DNA of 35,179 nucleotides. It comes from Candidatus Paraburkholderia schumanniana. Its GTDB lineage: Bacteria; Pseudomonadota; Gammaproteobacteria; Burkholderiales; Burkholderiaceae. Positions 19,480 through 28,800 of the stretch are shown here, piece by piece. Made by a program: the position numbers and the translations under genes. Under the pieces are notes generated by a model, which was not told the origin of the DNA, did not search any database, and saw nothing but the letters and a program-made list of their open reading frames with translations. How positions within the stretch are numbered: the first letter of the stretch is position 1; the number at the start of each line of letters is the position of its first letter. The stretch is from positions 1-35,179 of the forward strand of contig LFJH01000008.1 in NCBI GenBank assembly GCA_001189335.2, read 5' to 3'.

Positions 19480-21029
19480 CAAAGCGTTCGTCTCTTGAAG
19501 TAGGCGTATTTGAATCCCATCGCGGACAGAATACCGAAATATAACGCTGCAAACACGACGAGGCTCGCGCCCAGGAGCGCGATGCGCAGGAGCGGCGTGG
19601 CGCGCATGCTGATCCAGTCGAAGCTGATCGCGACCCAATGCATCGTGCCCGCGAGAATCAGGCACGCGCCGATCAACTGCACGAAAAAGCGCAGCCAGCC
19701 CGGCGACGGCCGGTAGATCTTGCGGCGGCACAGGCCCGCGAACAGCAGGAGCACATTGGCGAGCGCGCCGAGGCCGATGGAAAGCGTCAGACCCGCATGA
19801 GAAAAGATCGGCACGAAGATGTAGTTGCTCACCTGGGTCATGATCAGCACGAAGACGGCGATCTTCACGGGCGTCTTGATGTCCTGCTTCGCGTAGAAGC
19901 CCGGCGCGAGAATCTTGATGAGGATCAGGCCGATCAGCCCGATGCCGTACGCCGATAGCGCGCGGCCGACCATCACGACGGAATGGTTGTCGAACTTGCC
20001 GTAGTGGAAGAGCGTCGCGGTGAGCGGCTCGGCGAAGAAGAAGAGTGCGATCGCGCTGGGCGCCGCCAGCAGGAACGTGATGCGCAGGCCCCAGTCGAGC
20101 AGCGCGGAATATTCCTCGTTGTCGGCGTCGACATGCGCTTTCGAGAGGCTCGGCAGGAGGATCGTGCCGAGCGCCGCGCCGAGCAGCGCCGTGGGGAATT
20201 CCATCAGCCGGTCGGCGTAATTGATCCACGACACGGCGCCCGGTCCGATGTTCGACGCGATATTCGTATTAATGATGAGGCTCAACTGCCCGACCGACAC
20301 CGCGAATGTCGCGGGCACCATCTTCAGGAGCACGCGCTTCACGCCCGGATGCGCGAGCGCGCGCCGGAAGTTGAGCCCGATGCGCGGCACCATGTCGATC
20401 TTCTTGAGCCCGGGCAATTGCACGAGCAGCTGCAGGATGCCGCCCGCGATCACCGCGTATGCGAGCGCATACACCGGCACCTTCAGATGCGGGGCGACGA
20501 ACACCGCCGCGAAGATGAATGCAACGTTCAGCAGCACCGGTGCGAACGCGGGCAGCGAGAACTGCTTGTAGGTGTTGAGCACGCCGGAGGCGAGGGTCGT
20601 CATCGAGATGAAGACGATGTACGGGAACATGATGCGGGTCATCTGGACCGCGAATCCATACGCGGTGCCTTCATGCTCCAGCCCCGACGCGACCGCGAAC
20701 ACCACCCAGCTCGTCCCCGCCATGCCGGCGAGCGACACCACGACGAGCCCCCAGGTGAGCACGGTCGACATCGCGTCGACCAGCGCCTTGGTCGGATCGT
20801 GGCCCTTGCTGTTCTTGAACTCGGCGAGAATCGGCACGAAGGCCTGCGCAAACGCGCCTTCCGCGGACAGACGCCGCAACAGGTTCGGAATGCGGAACGC
20901 GACGTAGAACGCGTCGGTATAGAGACTGGCGCCGAAGGCTCGGGCGATCAGCGTTTCGCGGATCAGGCCGGTCACGCGCGACAGTAGCGTGAAGCCGCTG
21001 ACCGTCAGGAGGGCTCGGAATAGATTCAT
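19479..21029 (-). CDS. murJ: Lipid II flippase MurJ
   Basis: MurJ moves the peptidoglycan precursor lipid II across the inner membrane and is essential. The 516 residues form the 14-helix MOP-superfamily fold. Recognisable parts are the N terminus [21 protein letters not shown] followed by [14 protein letters not shown], then [49 protein letters not shown], and [20 protein letters not shown]. The conserved Arg residues of the central cavity ([17 protein letters not shown]) are present. On the minus strand a TATAAT (21044-21039) lies only nine bases before the ATG, so a promoter there would give an almost leaderless message; no good -35 was seen. It is followed by sirB1. Confidence 0.97.
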   Translation of the reverse strand: MNLFRALLTVSGFTLLSRVTGLIRETLIARAFGASLYTDAFYVAFRIPNLLRRLSAEGAFAQAFVPILAEFKNSKGHDPTKALVDAMSTVLTWGLVVVSLAGMAGTSWVVFAVASGLEHEGTAYGFAVQMTRIMFPYIVFISMTTLASGVLNTYKQFSLPAFAPVLLNVAFIFAAVFVAPHLKVPVYALAYAVIAGGILQLLVQLPGLKKIDMVPRIGLNFRRALAHPGVKRVLLKMVPATFAVSVGQLSLIINTNIASNIGPGAVSWINYADRLMEFPTALLGAALGTILLPSLSKAHVDADNEEYSALLDWGLRITFLLAAPSAIALFFFAEPLTATLFHYGKFDNHSVVMVGRALSAYGIGLIGLILIKILAPGFYAKQDIKTPVKIAVFVLIMTQVSNYIFVPIFSHAGLTLSIGLGALANVLLLFAGLCRRKIYRPSPGWLRFFVQLIGACLILAGTMHWVAISFDWISMRATPLLRIALLGASLVVFAALYFGILSAMGFKYAYFKRRTL

Positions 21030-21165
21030 GGGGCGCTTATTATACGGGGCGCGTGTGGCGCGCCCACCAGACGCCGCCTATTGCTGGCGGGAAGGCACGC
21101 AAGAATGACCGATCGCGTCATGCCGGCTTGCGTCCGCGCACGCGACGGCGCGCCCCACGTCGCGC

Positions 21166-21195
21166 TTGTCACGTCTCGTATTCCGTTGCTATAAT
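21166..21195 (+). promoter_or_regulatory. Sigma-70 promoter of rpsT
   Basis: TTGTCA (21166-21171) and a perfect TATAAT (21190-21195) are 18 bases apart and point toward rpsT, whose start is about 210 bases downstream. This implies a long leader. Nothing else is recognised in the rest of the 21030-21409 interval. Confidence 0.75.
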
Positions 21196-21409
21196 TGTAC
21201 GTTCCGAAGCTCCGAAAGAGACAAGCCTTCGGCGCGACTTCGCGTCTCTTCCGGCTCCGGCCGGCGAAGTATCAGAGGTTTCCGGGCAATCGCTCCCGGG
21301 AGTTCAGACAAAGGTAGCACGCTCGAATGGCCTGCCGCAGGGCTGTTTCAAGGCCCTCGCCGGCCGCGCGCTCCGACAAGTAACAGCAGAAACAGGACAA
21401 GGAACCGTC

Positions 21410-21688
21410 ATGGCAAATTCCGCACAAGCTCGCAAGCGCGCCCGTCAGGCCGCCAAAGCCAACTCGCACAACTCGGCGCTGCGCTCGAAGTTCCGCACGG
21501 CCATCAAGGCAGTTCGCAAGGCGATCGAAGCCGGCGATCATGCCAAGGCCACTGAAGTGTTCAAGGCGTCGGCCAAGACGCTGGACATCATCGCGGACAA
21601 GAAGATCGTCCACAAGAACAAGGCTGCTCGTCACAAGAGCCGCCTGGCTGCAGCCATCAAGGGCCTGCAAGCCCCCGCTGCCCAGTAA
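21410..21688 (+). CDS. rpsT: 30S ribosomal protein S20
   Basis: S20 binds 16S rRNA early in assembly of the small subunit. The 92-residue product is basic and Ala-rich and starts [21 protein letters not shown]. It also has [17 protein letters not shown] and [24 protein letters not shown], the family's three-helix pattern. ATG 21410 follows an AGGACAAGGAA purine-rich stretch. The gene has its own promoter at 21166-21195 and a terminator at 21777-21802. In E. coli, S20 represses its own translation; whether the long leader here serves this is unknown. Confidence 0.98.
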   Translation: MANSAQARKRARQAAKANSHNSALRSKFRTAIKAVRKAIEAGDHAKATEVFKASAKTLDIIADKKIVHKNKAARHKSRLAAAIKGLQAPAAQ

Positions 21689-21776
21689 TTCCGGCTCGCT
21701 TCCGGCGAGCGTCACCTGGTCCCTGTGATCGGACGCTCGTCGAAGCAGCTTCCTGTTTCCGCTGCGCAGTAACGAA

Positions 21777-21802
21777 AAAGCCCGCTTCGGCGGGCTTTTT
21801 TG
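21777..21802 (+). terminator. Rho-independent terminator after rpsT
   Basis: AAAAGCCCGC-TTCG-GCGGGCTTTTTT forms a GC-rich stem with a stable UUCG-type loop and a T run. The A run on the other side means it can also serve the convergent DUF3579 gene. Confidence 0.9.
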
Positions 21803-21822
21803 CGTTGGTCATCTCGCGCGCT

Positions 21823-22161
21823 TCAGGTGTTCTGCTGCTGCGTCTGCGTGCCGTGATGCGGCTGCAGCTCGCATGCCTCGGTCACGACCAGATCGTTGTC
21901 CTTCGCGAAGTTCAGCACGAAGTCGAAAGCCATCGGCTCGATGTCGCGCAGGCGTGAATCGACGATCACGACCTTGATGTCGCCGATCATCGTCGGACGA
22001 ACGTAGATGGAGTACTGCAGGCGCGCGTTCGGCCCTTTCGCCTTGGGCCCGAACCCCGACATCACACCGCACAGGCGCTCCGACCAGTCGCTCGGCCGAA
22101 ACTTCCTCCCGCTCTTGGTGATGCCTTGTATGAAGTATTCGGTAGTGAATGATTCAGCCAT
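21823..22161 (-). CDS. DUF3579 domain protein
   Basis: The 112-residue protein matches the betaproteobacterial DUF3579 family: EYFIQGITKSGRKFRPSDW near the start, SERLCGVMSGFG, SIYVRPTMIGDIKVVIVD and the conserved end AFDFVLNFAKDNDLVVTEACEL. No catalytic motif or membrane segment is apparent and the function is unknown. The tail is Gln/Thr-rich (TQTQQQNT). The start ATG 22161 gives the usual family length. It lies convergent to rpsT and divergent from argF, an arrangement often kept in Burkholderia. Confidence 0.9.
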   Translation of the reverse strand: MAESFTTEYFIQGITKSGRKFRPSDWSERLCGVMSGFGPKAKGPNARLQYSIYVRPTMIGDIKVVIVDSRLRDIEPMAFDFVLNFAKDNDLVVTEACELQPHHGTQTQQQNT

Positions 22162-22690
22162 GTAGCAATACCTGTTGACGGCCGGTGGTGCGCACCGGCA
22201 AATGCACACCCCGACGACGGGGAACCGCGGGGGACCAGCGCATCGATGGGCGCCGGGCGGTTCTTCGCGAGCCGGAACTTGATGAAAGAACCGGACGCGC
22301 TCGCGACAGGATGGCGGACACAGCACTGGGTAGTTCACCGCGAAATCGATGCGCGCAAGATACACGCCAACCGGACCCTTACCAATCCTTCGCCGCAGCG
22401 CGCGAAACGGTGCTTGATGTTACAGAACTGTTGAAACGAGCGAGCGAAATTATACAGCAGCGACCTCTTTTCCGCAGCGCACACAAGCATCCGCCGGGTC
22501 CGCCGATGCAGCCGGAAGCCATCGGGCGAACTCGTTCGCGCGCGATCGTCCTGATCGTCCTTTTGGCCAGCCTCGTCAAACATCGCAAAATCCTTTATGC
22601 TCAAATGCGATACCACTCACGACGGCGGCGCCGTCCGGCCCTGACGCCTCCAGGCACAGCGCGCCGGTTCGAAGCCGCCGCTTGCGTTTC
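22162..22690. other. 529-base intergenic region between DUF3579 and argF
   Basis: No gene, RNA or clear promoter pair is recognised. Open frames on both strands lack protein-like composition or known motifs. It must hold the divergent control signals of the DUF3579 gene and argF. The region is longer than needed for that and may contain decayed sequence. Confidence 0.4.
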
Positions 22691-23620
22691 ATGACCTCCA
22701 AGAAAATTCGCCACTATCTTCAGTTCAAGGATTTTTCGCTCGACGACTACGAATACGTGCTCGAACGCGCGCGCATCCTGAAGCGCAAATTCAAGAACTA
22801 CGAGACCTATCATCCGCTGCACGATCGCACGCTCGCGATGATCTTCGAGAAGAGCTCGACGCGCACACGCCTCTCGTTTGAGGCGGGCATCTTCCAGCTG
22901 GGCGGTCACGCAGTATTCATGAACACGCGCGACACGCAACTCGGCCGCGGCGAGCCGATCGAGGATTCGGCGCAGGTCATCTCGCGCATGGTCGACATCG
23001 TCATGATCCGCACGTTCGGGCAGGACATCATCCGGCGTTTCGCCGAAAGCTCGCGCGTGCCGGTCATCAACGGGCTGACGAACGAATATCACCCGTGCCA
23101 GGTGCTGGCGGACATCTTCACCTTCTACGAGCATCGCGGTCCGATTTCCGGCAAGACCGTCGCCTGGGTCGGGGATGCGAACAACATGCTCTATACGTGG
23201 ATCGAGGCGGCGCAGATCCTCGGATTCAAGCTGCACCTCTCCACGCCGCTGGGCTACAAGCTCGACCACGCGCTCGTGTCGGAGCAAAGCGCGCCCTTCT
23301 ATGAGGAATTCGACGATCCGAACGAAGCGTGCGCAGGCGCGGACCTCGTCACCACGGACGTCTGGACCAGCATGGGCTTCGAGGCCGAGAACGAGGTGCG
23401 CATGAAGGCGTTCGCCGACTATTGCGTCGATGCCGAGATGATGGCGCGCGCCAACCCCGACGCGCTCTTCATGCATTGCCTGCCCGCGCATCGCGGCGAG
23501 GAGGTGAGCGCGGAAGTCATCGACGGTCCGCAGAGCGTCGTCTGGGACGAGGCAGAGAATCGCCTGCATATACAGAAGGCGCTGATGGAATATCTGCTGC
23601 TCGGCAAGCTCAATCACTGA
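22691..23620 (+). CDS. argF: Ornithine carbamoyltransferase
   Basis: ArgF makes citrulline from ornithine and carbamoyl phosphate in arginine synthesis. The 309 residues begin MTSKKIRHYLQFKDFSLDDY. The carbamoyl-phosphate loop is EKSSTRTRLSFE (about 54-65). The second phosphate/ornithine motif is NEYHPCQVLADIFTF. The SMG loop appears as TDVWTSMGFE, and the catalytic Cys motif as FMHCLPAHRGEEV. All match active enzymes. ATG 22691 is taken by homology; an ATG nine bases upstream is possible. The gene is followed by a strong bidirectional terminator. Confidence 0.97.
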   Translation: MTSKKIRHYLQFKDFSLDDYEYVLERARILKRKFKNYETYHPLHDRTLAMIFEKSSTRTRLSFEAGIFQLGGHAVFMNTRDTQLGRGEPIEDSAQVISRMVDIVMIRTFGQDIIRRFAESSRVPVINGLTNEYHPCQVLADIFTFYEHRGPISGKTVAWVGDANNMLYTWIEAAQILGFKLHLSTPLGYKLDHALVSEQSAPFYEEFDDPNEACAGADLVTTDVWTSMGFEAENEVRMKAFADYCVDAEMMARANPDALFMHCLPAHRGEEVSAEVIDGPQSVVWDEAENRLHIQKALMEYLLLGKLNH

Positions 23621-23657
23621 GCGGCGCGTGCGACATGATTCGCCGCCTCAGAAGCGA

Positions 23658-23694
23658 AAAACCCGCCGGACTTCGGTTCGGCGGGTTTTGTTTT
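23658..23694. terminator. Bidirectional terminator between argF and murB
   Basis: An 11-bp stem AAAACCCGCCG / CGGCGGGTTTT (23658-23668 with 23679-23689) has T-rich sequence on the plus strand and an A run before the stem that serves the minus strand. The flanking genes converge here. Confidence 0.9.
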
Positions 23695-23715
23695 CTGCAA
23701 CGCGGCTTCGGACGA

Positions 23716-24747
23716 TCAGAGACAGACCGGCTCCATCTCCAGCTCGACATCGAAGCGCGCAAGCACGTCGCGTTTGATGGACTCGGCGAGTTCGAGTACC
23801 TGCGCACCCGTCGCGCCGCCGCGATTCACGAGCACCAGCGCCTGGCGCTCGTGCACCGCCGCGCCGCCGATGTTGCGCCCTTTCCAGCCGCATCGGTCGA
23901 TCAGCCAGCCCGCAGCGAGCTTCACCTGCCCGTCGGCCTGCGGATAGGAGACCACGCCGGCTTCGCGCGCTTTCAAGGTTTCGAACGCCTGCGCGCTCAC
24001 GACCGGATTCTTGAAGAAGCTGCCCGCGTTGCCGAGCACCGTCCAGTCGGGCAGCTTGGCGCGCCGCACGGCCACGACCGCGTCGAAAATGGCCTGTGCA
24101 TCGCATCTCGATGCGCCCTCCAGCGCACGCGCGACGTCCGCATATTCGGTGCGCGGCGTCCACGCCTTGGGCAGGCGGAATACCACCGACGTGATCATGA
24201 AGCGCCCGCGCCCTGCTCGCTTGAAGAAGCTGTCGCGATAGCCGAACGCGCATGCGGCGCGATCGAACTCGACGCGCGCGCCCGTCGCGAGCTCGACCGC
24301 GCTGAGCCGCTCGAAGCGCTCGCCCATTTCGAGCCCGTAAGCGCCGATATTCTGAATCGGCGCGGCGCCGACCGTGCCCGGAATCAGCGCGAGGTTTTCG
24401 AGGCCCGGCATGCCTTGGGCAAGCGTCCACGCGACGAAATCGTGCCAGTTCTCGCCCGCGCCGGCCTTGATGAGCCACGCGCCGTCCTCCTCGCCGATCA
24501 CGCGCTTGCCGGCGATGCCGACGATCAGCGCGACGCCGTCGAAATCGCGCGTCAGCACGATATTGCTGCCGCCGCCAAGCACCAGTTGCGCCATGTTCAT
24601 GATGCGCCGGTCGACGTGGAGCGACGCGGCTGCGTCGACACTGTCGATTTTCATCGCATGGCGCGCGCGCACGTCGAAGCCGAACGTGTTGTGCGTTTGC
24701 AGCGAGTAGTCGGCGAGAAGTTCGGGCGCGAGGAATGCGTGGGACAT
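23716..24747 (-). CDS. murB: UDP-N-acetylenolpyruvoylglucosamine reductase
   Basis: MurB reduces UDP-GlcNAc-enolpyruvate to UDP-MurNAc with NADPH and FAD in cytoplasmic peptidoglycan synthesis. It has 343 residues, typical of the long type I form. FAD-binding phrases are [39 protein letters not shown] and [18 protein letters not shown]. The catalytic-site phrases [19 protein letters not shown] and the C-terminal [13 protein letters not shown] with [17 protein letters not shown] are present. ATG 24747 ([10 protein letters not shown]) is preferred by homology; the frame is open to 24927. It is divergent from yajQ and convergent with argF. Confidence 0.96.
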   Translation of the reverse strand: MSHAFLAPELLADYSLQTHNTFGFDVRARHAMKIDSVDAAASLHVDRRIMNMAQLVLGGGSNIVLTRDFDGVALIVGIAGKRVIGEEDGAWLIKAGAGENWHDFVAWTLAQGMPGLENLALIPGTVGAAPIQNIGAYGLEMGERFERLSAVELATGARVEFDRAACAFGYRDSFFKRAGRGRFMITSVVFRLPKAWTPRTEYADVARALEGASRCDAQAIFDAVVAVRRAKLPDWTVLGNAGSFFKNPVVSAQAFETLKAREAGVVSYPQADGQVKLAAGWLIDRCGWKGRNIGGAAVHERQALVLVNRGGATGAQVLELAESIKRDVLARFDVELEMEPVCL

Positions 24748-24892
24748 GAATAACCGCGTGGATACGCTGGAGAATCGGCGCGGCCTTGGGGAAACTGGAG
24801 GCACGTCGGTAGAATGATGGGAGATCGAATTATATACACATGCAATTGCGCGAGCCGCGCCCGCGCGCTCGCTTCTACGAAGGAGAATGCAG

Positions 24893-25382
24893 ATGCCATC
24901 GTTTGACGTCGTCAGCGAAGCAAACATGAATGATCGAAGTGAAGAACGCCATCGAGCAGTCGAACAAGGAAATCTCGACGCGCTTCGACTTCAAGGGTTC
25001 GGATTTACGCGTCGAGCAGAAGGAGCGCGAGCTCACGCTCTACGCCGACGACGACTTCAAGCTCGGCCAGGTGAAGGACGTTCTGCTGAACAAGATGGCC
25101 AAGCGCGGCGTCGACGTGCGCTTTCTCGACTACGGCAAGCAGGAGAAGATCGGCGGTGACAAGCTCAAGCAGGTCGTCACGGTGAAGAAAGGTGTGTCGG
25201 GCGATCTGGCGAAGAAGATCGTCAAGATCGTGAAGGACAGCAAGATCAAGGTGCAGGCGAGCATTCAGGGCGACACGGTGCGCGTGCAAGGCACGAAGCG
25301 CGACGACCTGCAAAGCGCGATCGCGCTGCTCAAGAAGGAGGTCACGGATACGCCGCTCGACTTCAACAACTTCCGCGACTGA
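24893..25382 (+). pseudogene. yajQ: YajQ family cyclic-di-GMP/nucleotide-binding protein, frameshifted near the start
   Basis: YajQ-family proteins bind nucleotides or nucleic acids, and some act as cyclic di-GMP effectors. The family start [12 protein letters not shown] is present after a ribosome binding site AGGAG (24881-24885). Then ATGA is duplicated (24926-24929, 24930-24933), which shifts the frame. The second ATG (24930) restores the original frame as [23 protein letters not shown], so a 150-residue protein lacking the first 11 residues could be made by internal initiation. That loses the first beta strand. The rest ([49 protein letters not shown], the end DFNNFRD) is intact. Confidence 0.9.
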
Positions 25383-25401
25383 TCGTTCGCTGCTGGTAAA
25401 C

Positions 25402-25434
25402 AAGCCGTTCCGATTCGCCTCGGAACGGCTTTTC
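25402..25434. terminator. Bidirectional terminator between yajQ and plsY
   Basis: A 12-bp stem AAGCCGTTCCGA / TCGGAACGGCTT (25402-25413 with 25420-25431) closes a six-base loop and is followed by T residues. It separates the convergent yajQ and plsY genes. Confidence 0.9.
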
Positions 25435-25437
25435 GCT

Positions 25438-26073
25438 TTATTCGGCCGCTTCCGCCGCTTTCTTCTTCTCGCTGATGCGGCTTTCCTTGCCTGCCAGCAG
25501 CTTCGAGATATTCGCGCGATGCCGCCAGATGAGCAGCAGGCTCATCGCCAGCACGGCCAGCGAGATGCGGCTCGGCCCGAACAGGAACACCTGAAAGAAC
25601 GGCACGAACACCGCCGTGACGAGCGCGGCCAGCGACGAATAGCGGAAGAAAAACGCAATGATGAGCCAGGTCAGGAGCGTCGCGAGCCCGAGTGCCGGAT
25701 GAATCGCAAGCAGCACGCCGGCCGCGGTTGCCACGCCCTTGCCGCCCTGGAATTTGGAGAAGACCGGGTATAGATGCCCTAGAAATACGGCGATGGCGGC
25801 GAGCGCCTTGGCGGTATTCACGCCGGCAGCATCCCAGCCGAAGCTCGCGCCGAAATGTGCGACGACCCACACCGGCAGCCAGCCCTTGAATGCATCGCCG
25901 ATCAGCGTGAGGATCGCGGCCTTCTTGTTGCCGGTGCGCAGCACGTTGGTGGCGCCGGGATTGCCCGAGCCGTAGGAGCGCGGATCGGCCAGGCCCATCG
26001 CGTGACTCACGACGACGGCGAACGAAATCGAGCCGATTAGATAGGACACGACGGCGACGATCAGAAAAATCAT
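25438..26073 (-). CDS. plsY: Glycerol-3-phosphate acyltransferase PlsY
   Basis: PlsY transfers acyl groups from acyl-phosphate to glycerol-3-phosphate, the first step of phospholipid synthesis, in the inner membrane. The 211 residues have about five hydrophobic helices. The three conserved loops are visible: [22 protein letters not shown], the [18 protein letters not shown] motif, and the region after the fourth helix. The C terminus is a charged, cytoplasmic Lys/Glu/Ala tail ([15 protein letters not shown]). ATG 26073 starts directly at the first helix ([20 protein letters not shown]). It lies 36 bases downstream of ybaK on the same strand, probably co-transcribed. Confidence 0.95.
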   Translation of the reverse strand: MIFLIVAVVSYLIGSISFAVVVSHAMGLADPRSYGSGNPGATNVLRTGNKKAAILTLIGDAFKGWLPVWVVAHFGASFGWDAAGVNTAKALAAIAVFLGHLYPVFSKFQGGKGVATAAGVLLAIHPALGLATLLTWLIIAFFFRYSSLAALVTAVFVPFFQVFLFGPSRISLAVLAMSLLLIWRHRANISKLLAGKESRISEKKKAAEAAE

Positions 26074-26109
26074 GGTGTCTTTTCGGTTGTAGCGAGAGCG
26101 GAGTGCATT

Positions 26110-26601
26110 CTAATCGACGCTCACGCACTGGACGGGCTTCGCCTTCAGCAACGTGGTCAGCAGCTTTGGATCGATGCTGACGAGATAGCCGCGCCGCCCG
26201 CCGTTCAGATAGATGAGATCGAGCTCGAGAATACTCGATTCGACGTACACCGGCATGGCCTTCTTCGTGCCGAACGGCGACGTGCCGCCCACCAGAAAGC
26301 CCGAGTGCCGGTTCGCCACTTCCGGCTTGCGCGGCTCGATGCGCTTGGCGCCCGTCTGCCGCGCGAGGTTCTTGGTGGACACGGCGCGGTCGCCGTGCAT
26401 GAGGACGATGAGCGGCTTCGCGGACTCATCCTCCATCACGAGGGTTTTGACGACGACATGCTCGTCCACGCCGAGCTGCCGCGCGGATTCTTCCGTGCCG
26501 CCGTGCTCAACGTAATCGTAGGGATGCTCGCCGAACTCGACCTTGTGGCGGCGCAGGAATTGCGCCGCGGGTGTTTCGGAGACGTGTTTGGATTTCGACA
26601 T
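26110..26601 (-). CDS. ybaK: YbaK/EbsC-type aminoacyl-tRNA deacylase
   Basis: YbaK-type proteins hydrolyse mischarged Cys-tRNA(Pro) in trans. The 163 residues start MSKSKHVSETPAAQFLRRHK. Family phrases are VVKTLVMEDE, LIVLMHGDRAVSTKNLARQ with the catalytic Lys region, and the substrate pocket HSGFLVGGTSPFGTKK, in which the Gly-Gly-X-Ser-Pro-Phe-Gly loop is conserved. The end YLNGGRRGYLVSIDP is also typical. The start is the ATG at 26601. It precedes plsY on the same strand and is divergent from the acyl-CoA dehydrogenase. Confidence 0.93.
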   Translation of the reverse strand: MSKSKHVSETPAAQFLRRHKVEFGEHPYDYVEHGGTEESARQLGVDEHVVVKTLVMEDESAKPLIVLMHGDRAVSTKNLARQTGAKRIEPRKPEVANRHSGFLVGGTSPFGTKKAMPVYVESSILELDLIYLNGGRRGYLVSIDPKLLTTLLKAKPVQCVSVD

Positions 26602-26707
26602 GGACGCATTGTAGCGGCGCGTCATGCCGCTCACCATCGGCCATTCGGCCAATTGTGCGAGCATGAGCGACCGTGGCACGATCGTTCGCCAGCAAAGGAG
26701 ATTTGCC

Positions 26708-27859
26708 ATGATCCGCGACCCCGAAATCCAGACGCTGCTCGAAGACACCATCCGCCGCTTCGTGCGCGAGCGGCTCGTGCCGCGCGAGGCCGAAGTCGAC
26801 GAAACGGACGAAATCCCCGCCGACCTCATCGACGCAATGCGCGAAATCGGCATGTTCGGCCTTACTATTCCGGAAGCCTATGGCGGCCTCGGGCTCACGA
26901 TGGAAGAGGAAGTGCGCGTTGCGTTCGAGCTCGGGCAGACGTCGCCGGCGTTTCGCTCGGTGATCGGCACGAACAATGGCATCGGCTCGATCGGCATTCT
27001 GCTCGACGGCAGCGAGGCGCAAAAGGCGCACTATCTGCCGAAACTGGCGTCGGGCGAATTGATTGGCTCGTTCTGTCTCACGGAGCCGGACGCGGGCTCG
27101 GACGCCGCATCGCTCAAGACCAGCGCGAAGAAGGACGGCGGCTTCTACGTGCTCAACGGCACCAAGCGTTTCATCACGAACGCGCCCGAGGCCGGCGTCT
27201 ATACGGTCATAGCACGCACGAGCGACGCGAAGGGCGCGAGCGGCATCTCGGCGTTCATCGTCGAGCGCGGCACGCCGGGGCTTTCCATCGGCAAGCCGGA
27301 TCGCAAGATGGGCCAGCGCGGCGCGCATACCAGCGACGTGATCTTCGAGGACTGCCGCGTGCCGGCGAGCCAACTGATCGGCGGCGTGGAAGGCCTCGGC
27401 TTCAAGACGGCGATGAAAACGCTCGACAAGGGGCGCATCCACATCGCGGCGATCGCAGTCGGCGCGGCGAAACGCATGTTGCGCGACGCGCTCGCCTACG
27501 CGGTGGAGCGCCGCCAGTTCGGCCAGCCGATCGCCGATTTCCAGCTTGTCCAGGCGATGCTCGCCGACAGCAAAGCCGAACTCTACGCCGCCGAATGCAT
27601 GGTGCTGGATGTGGCGCGCCGCCGCAACGAAGGACGCGACGTATCGGTCAAAGCATCGTGCGCGAAGTACTTCGCCACCGAAATGTGCGGGCGCGTCGCG
27701 GATTGCGCGGTGCAGGTGCACGGCGGCGCGGGCTATATCGCGGAATACGGCATCGAGCGCTTCTATCGCGACGTGCGGCTCTTCAGGCTGTACGAGGGCA
27801 CGTCGCAGATCCAGCAGGTAATCATCGCGCCCGGGCTCATGCGTGGCGCCGAGATCTAG
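26708..27859 (+). CDS. Acyl-CoA dehydrogenase
   Basis: This FAD enzyme introduces the trans-2 double bond into acyl-CoA and passes electrons to electron-transferring flavoprotein. Its 383 residues show the N-terminal helical domain (DTIRRFVRERLVPREAEVD), the beta domain with SFCLTEPDAGSDAASLKT and YVLNGTKRFITNA, and the C-terminal domain with YAVERRQFGQPIADFQLVQ and VQVHGGAGYIAEYGIERFYRD. The catalytic Glu is in LYEGTSQIQ, the short-chain position. The frame is complete. ATG 26708 follows a strong ribosome binding site AAAGGAGA. The substrate chain length cannot be told; it may belong to fatty-acid or branched-chain degradation. Confidence 0.94.
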   Translation: MIRDPEIQTLLEDTIRRFVRERLVPREAEVDETDEIPADLIDAMREIGMFGLTIPEAYGGLGLTMEEEVRVAFELGQTSPAFRSVIGTNNGIGSIGILLDGSEAQKAHYLPKLASGELIGSFCLTEPDAGSDAASLKTSAKKDGGFYVLNGTKRFITNAPEAGVYTVIARTSDAKGASGISAFIVERGTPGLSIGKPDRKMGQRGAHTSDVIFEDCRVPASQLIGGVEGLGFKTAMKTLDKGRIHIAAIAVGAAKRMLRDALAYAVERRQFGQPIADFQLVQAMLADSKAELYAAECMVLDVARRRNEGRDVSVKASCAKYFATEMCGRVADCAVQVHGGAGYIAEYGIERFYRDVRLFRLYEGTSQIQQVIIAPGLMRGAEI

Positions 27860-27870
27860 CCGAAACGGTC

Positions 27871-28800
27871 TCAGCCGCGCGGATGATGCTCCCGATGCAG
27901 CTTGTGCAGGCGCTCGCGCGCGACGTGCGTGTAGATCTGCGTCGTCGAGATGTCCGAGTGGCCGAGCAGAAGTTGTACGACGCGCAAGTCCGCGCCGTGG
28001 TTGAGCAGGTGCGTCGCGAACGCGTGACGCAGCGTGTGTGGCGAGAGCGGCGCGTGCACGCCGCCGTTCAGCGCGTGGCGCTTGATGATGTTCCAGAACT
28101 GCTGGCGCGTCATGCCCTCGCCGCGCGAGGTGACGAAAAGCGCATCGGCGGCGCGTGGCCCGAGCAGCACCGGGCGCGCTTCGCGCAGATAGCGTTCGAG
28201 CCAGTCGTGCGCCGTCTCGCCGAACGGAATCAGGCGCTCTTTCGAGCCCTTGCCCATCACGCGCACGACGCCTTCGTTCAGGCCGAGCTCCACCGTCTTC
28301 AGCGTGACGAGCTCGGTCACGCGCAGGCCGCTCGCGTACATCAGCTCGAGCATCGTGCGGTCGCGCAGGCCGAGCGGCGTCTCGATGTCCGGCGCGTGCA
28401 GCAGCGCCTCGACCTGCGCCTCGTTGAGCGTCGACGGAAAACGTGGCGGCTGCTTAGCCGAGCGCAGCTTCAAGGTCGGATCGGCGGTGACGCGGTGCTC
28501 GCGCAGCGCCCACGCATAGTACCGCCGAAACACCGACAGCCGACGGTTCGCGGAGGTCGCCTTGTCGCCGCGGCGGGCGGCCATGTAGCCGTTCATGTCG
28601 GCTTCGACGGCGGCGTCGATCGATGCGCCGCGCGTCTTGTCGAGCCATTCGGCGAAGAGCTTCAAATCGCGCCTGTACGCTTCGAGTGAATTCTTGGCGA
28701 GCCCGTGCTCGAGCCACAGCGCGTCGCAGAAGAGATCGATGGCGTCCGCGCTCGCGGCGAATCCGGGCGTCCGTATTGCTTCAGTCGTTGTGCTCGTCAT
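27871..28800 (-). CDS. xerD: Site-specific tyrosine recombinase XerD
   Basis: XerD, with XerC, resolves chromosome dimers at dif. The 309 residues have the N-terminal SAM-like domain (LWLEHGLAKNSLEAYRRDL) and the C-terminal catalytic domain. Catalytic residues are visible: Arg160 (ASGLRVTEL), Lys in the beta hairpin VMGKGSKERLIPF, His255 and Arg258 (SPHTLRHAFATH), His281 (LLGHSDISTTQIYTH) and Tyr290. The wording is closer to XerD than XerC. The start ATG 28800 overlaps the ogt stop by four bases (ATGA), so the two are translationally coupled in the order ogt then xerD. Confidence 0.94.
   Translation of the reverse strand: MTSTTTEAIRTPGFAASADAIDLFCDALWLEHGLAKNSLEAYRRDLKLFAEWLDKTRGASIDAAVEADMNGYMAARRGDKATSANRRLSVFRRYYAWALREHRVTADPTLKLRSAKQPPRFPSTLNEAQVEALLHAPDIETPLGLRDRTMLELMYASGLRVTELVTLKTVELGLNEGVVRVMGKGSKERLIPFGETAHDWLERYLREARPVLLGPRAADALFVTSRGEGMTRQQFWNIIKRHALNGGVHAPLSPHTLRHAFATHLLNHGADLRVVQLLLGHSDISTTQIYTHVARERLHKLHREHHPRG

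Noticed and set aside
22185-22694. A 169-codon plus-strand frame in the gap before argF
   Set aside because: Its translation is Arg/Pro/Thr-rich without motifs or a ribosome binding site, and it overlaps the argF start in another frame.
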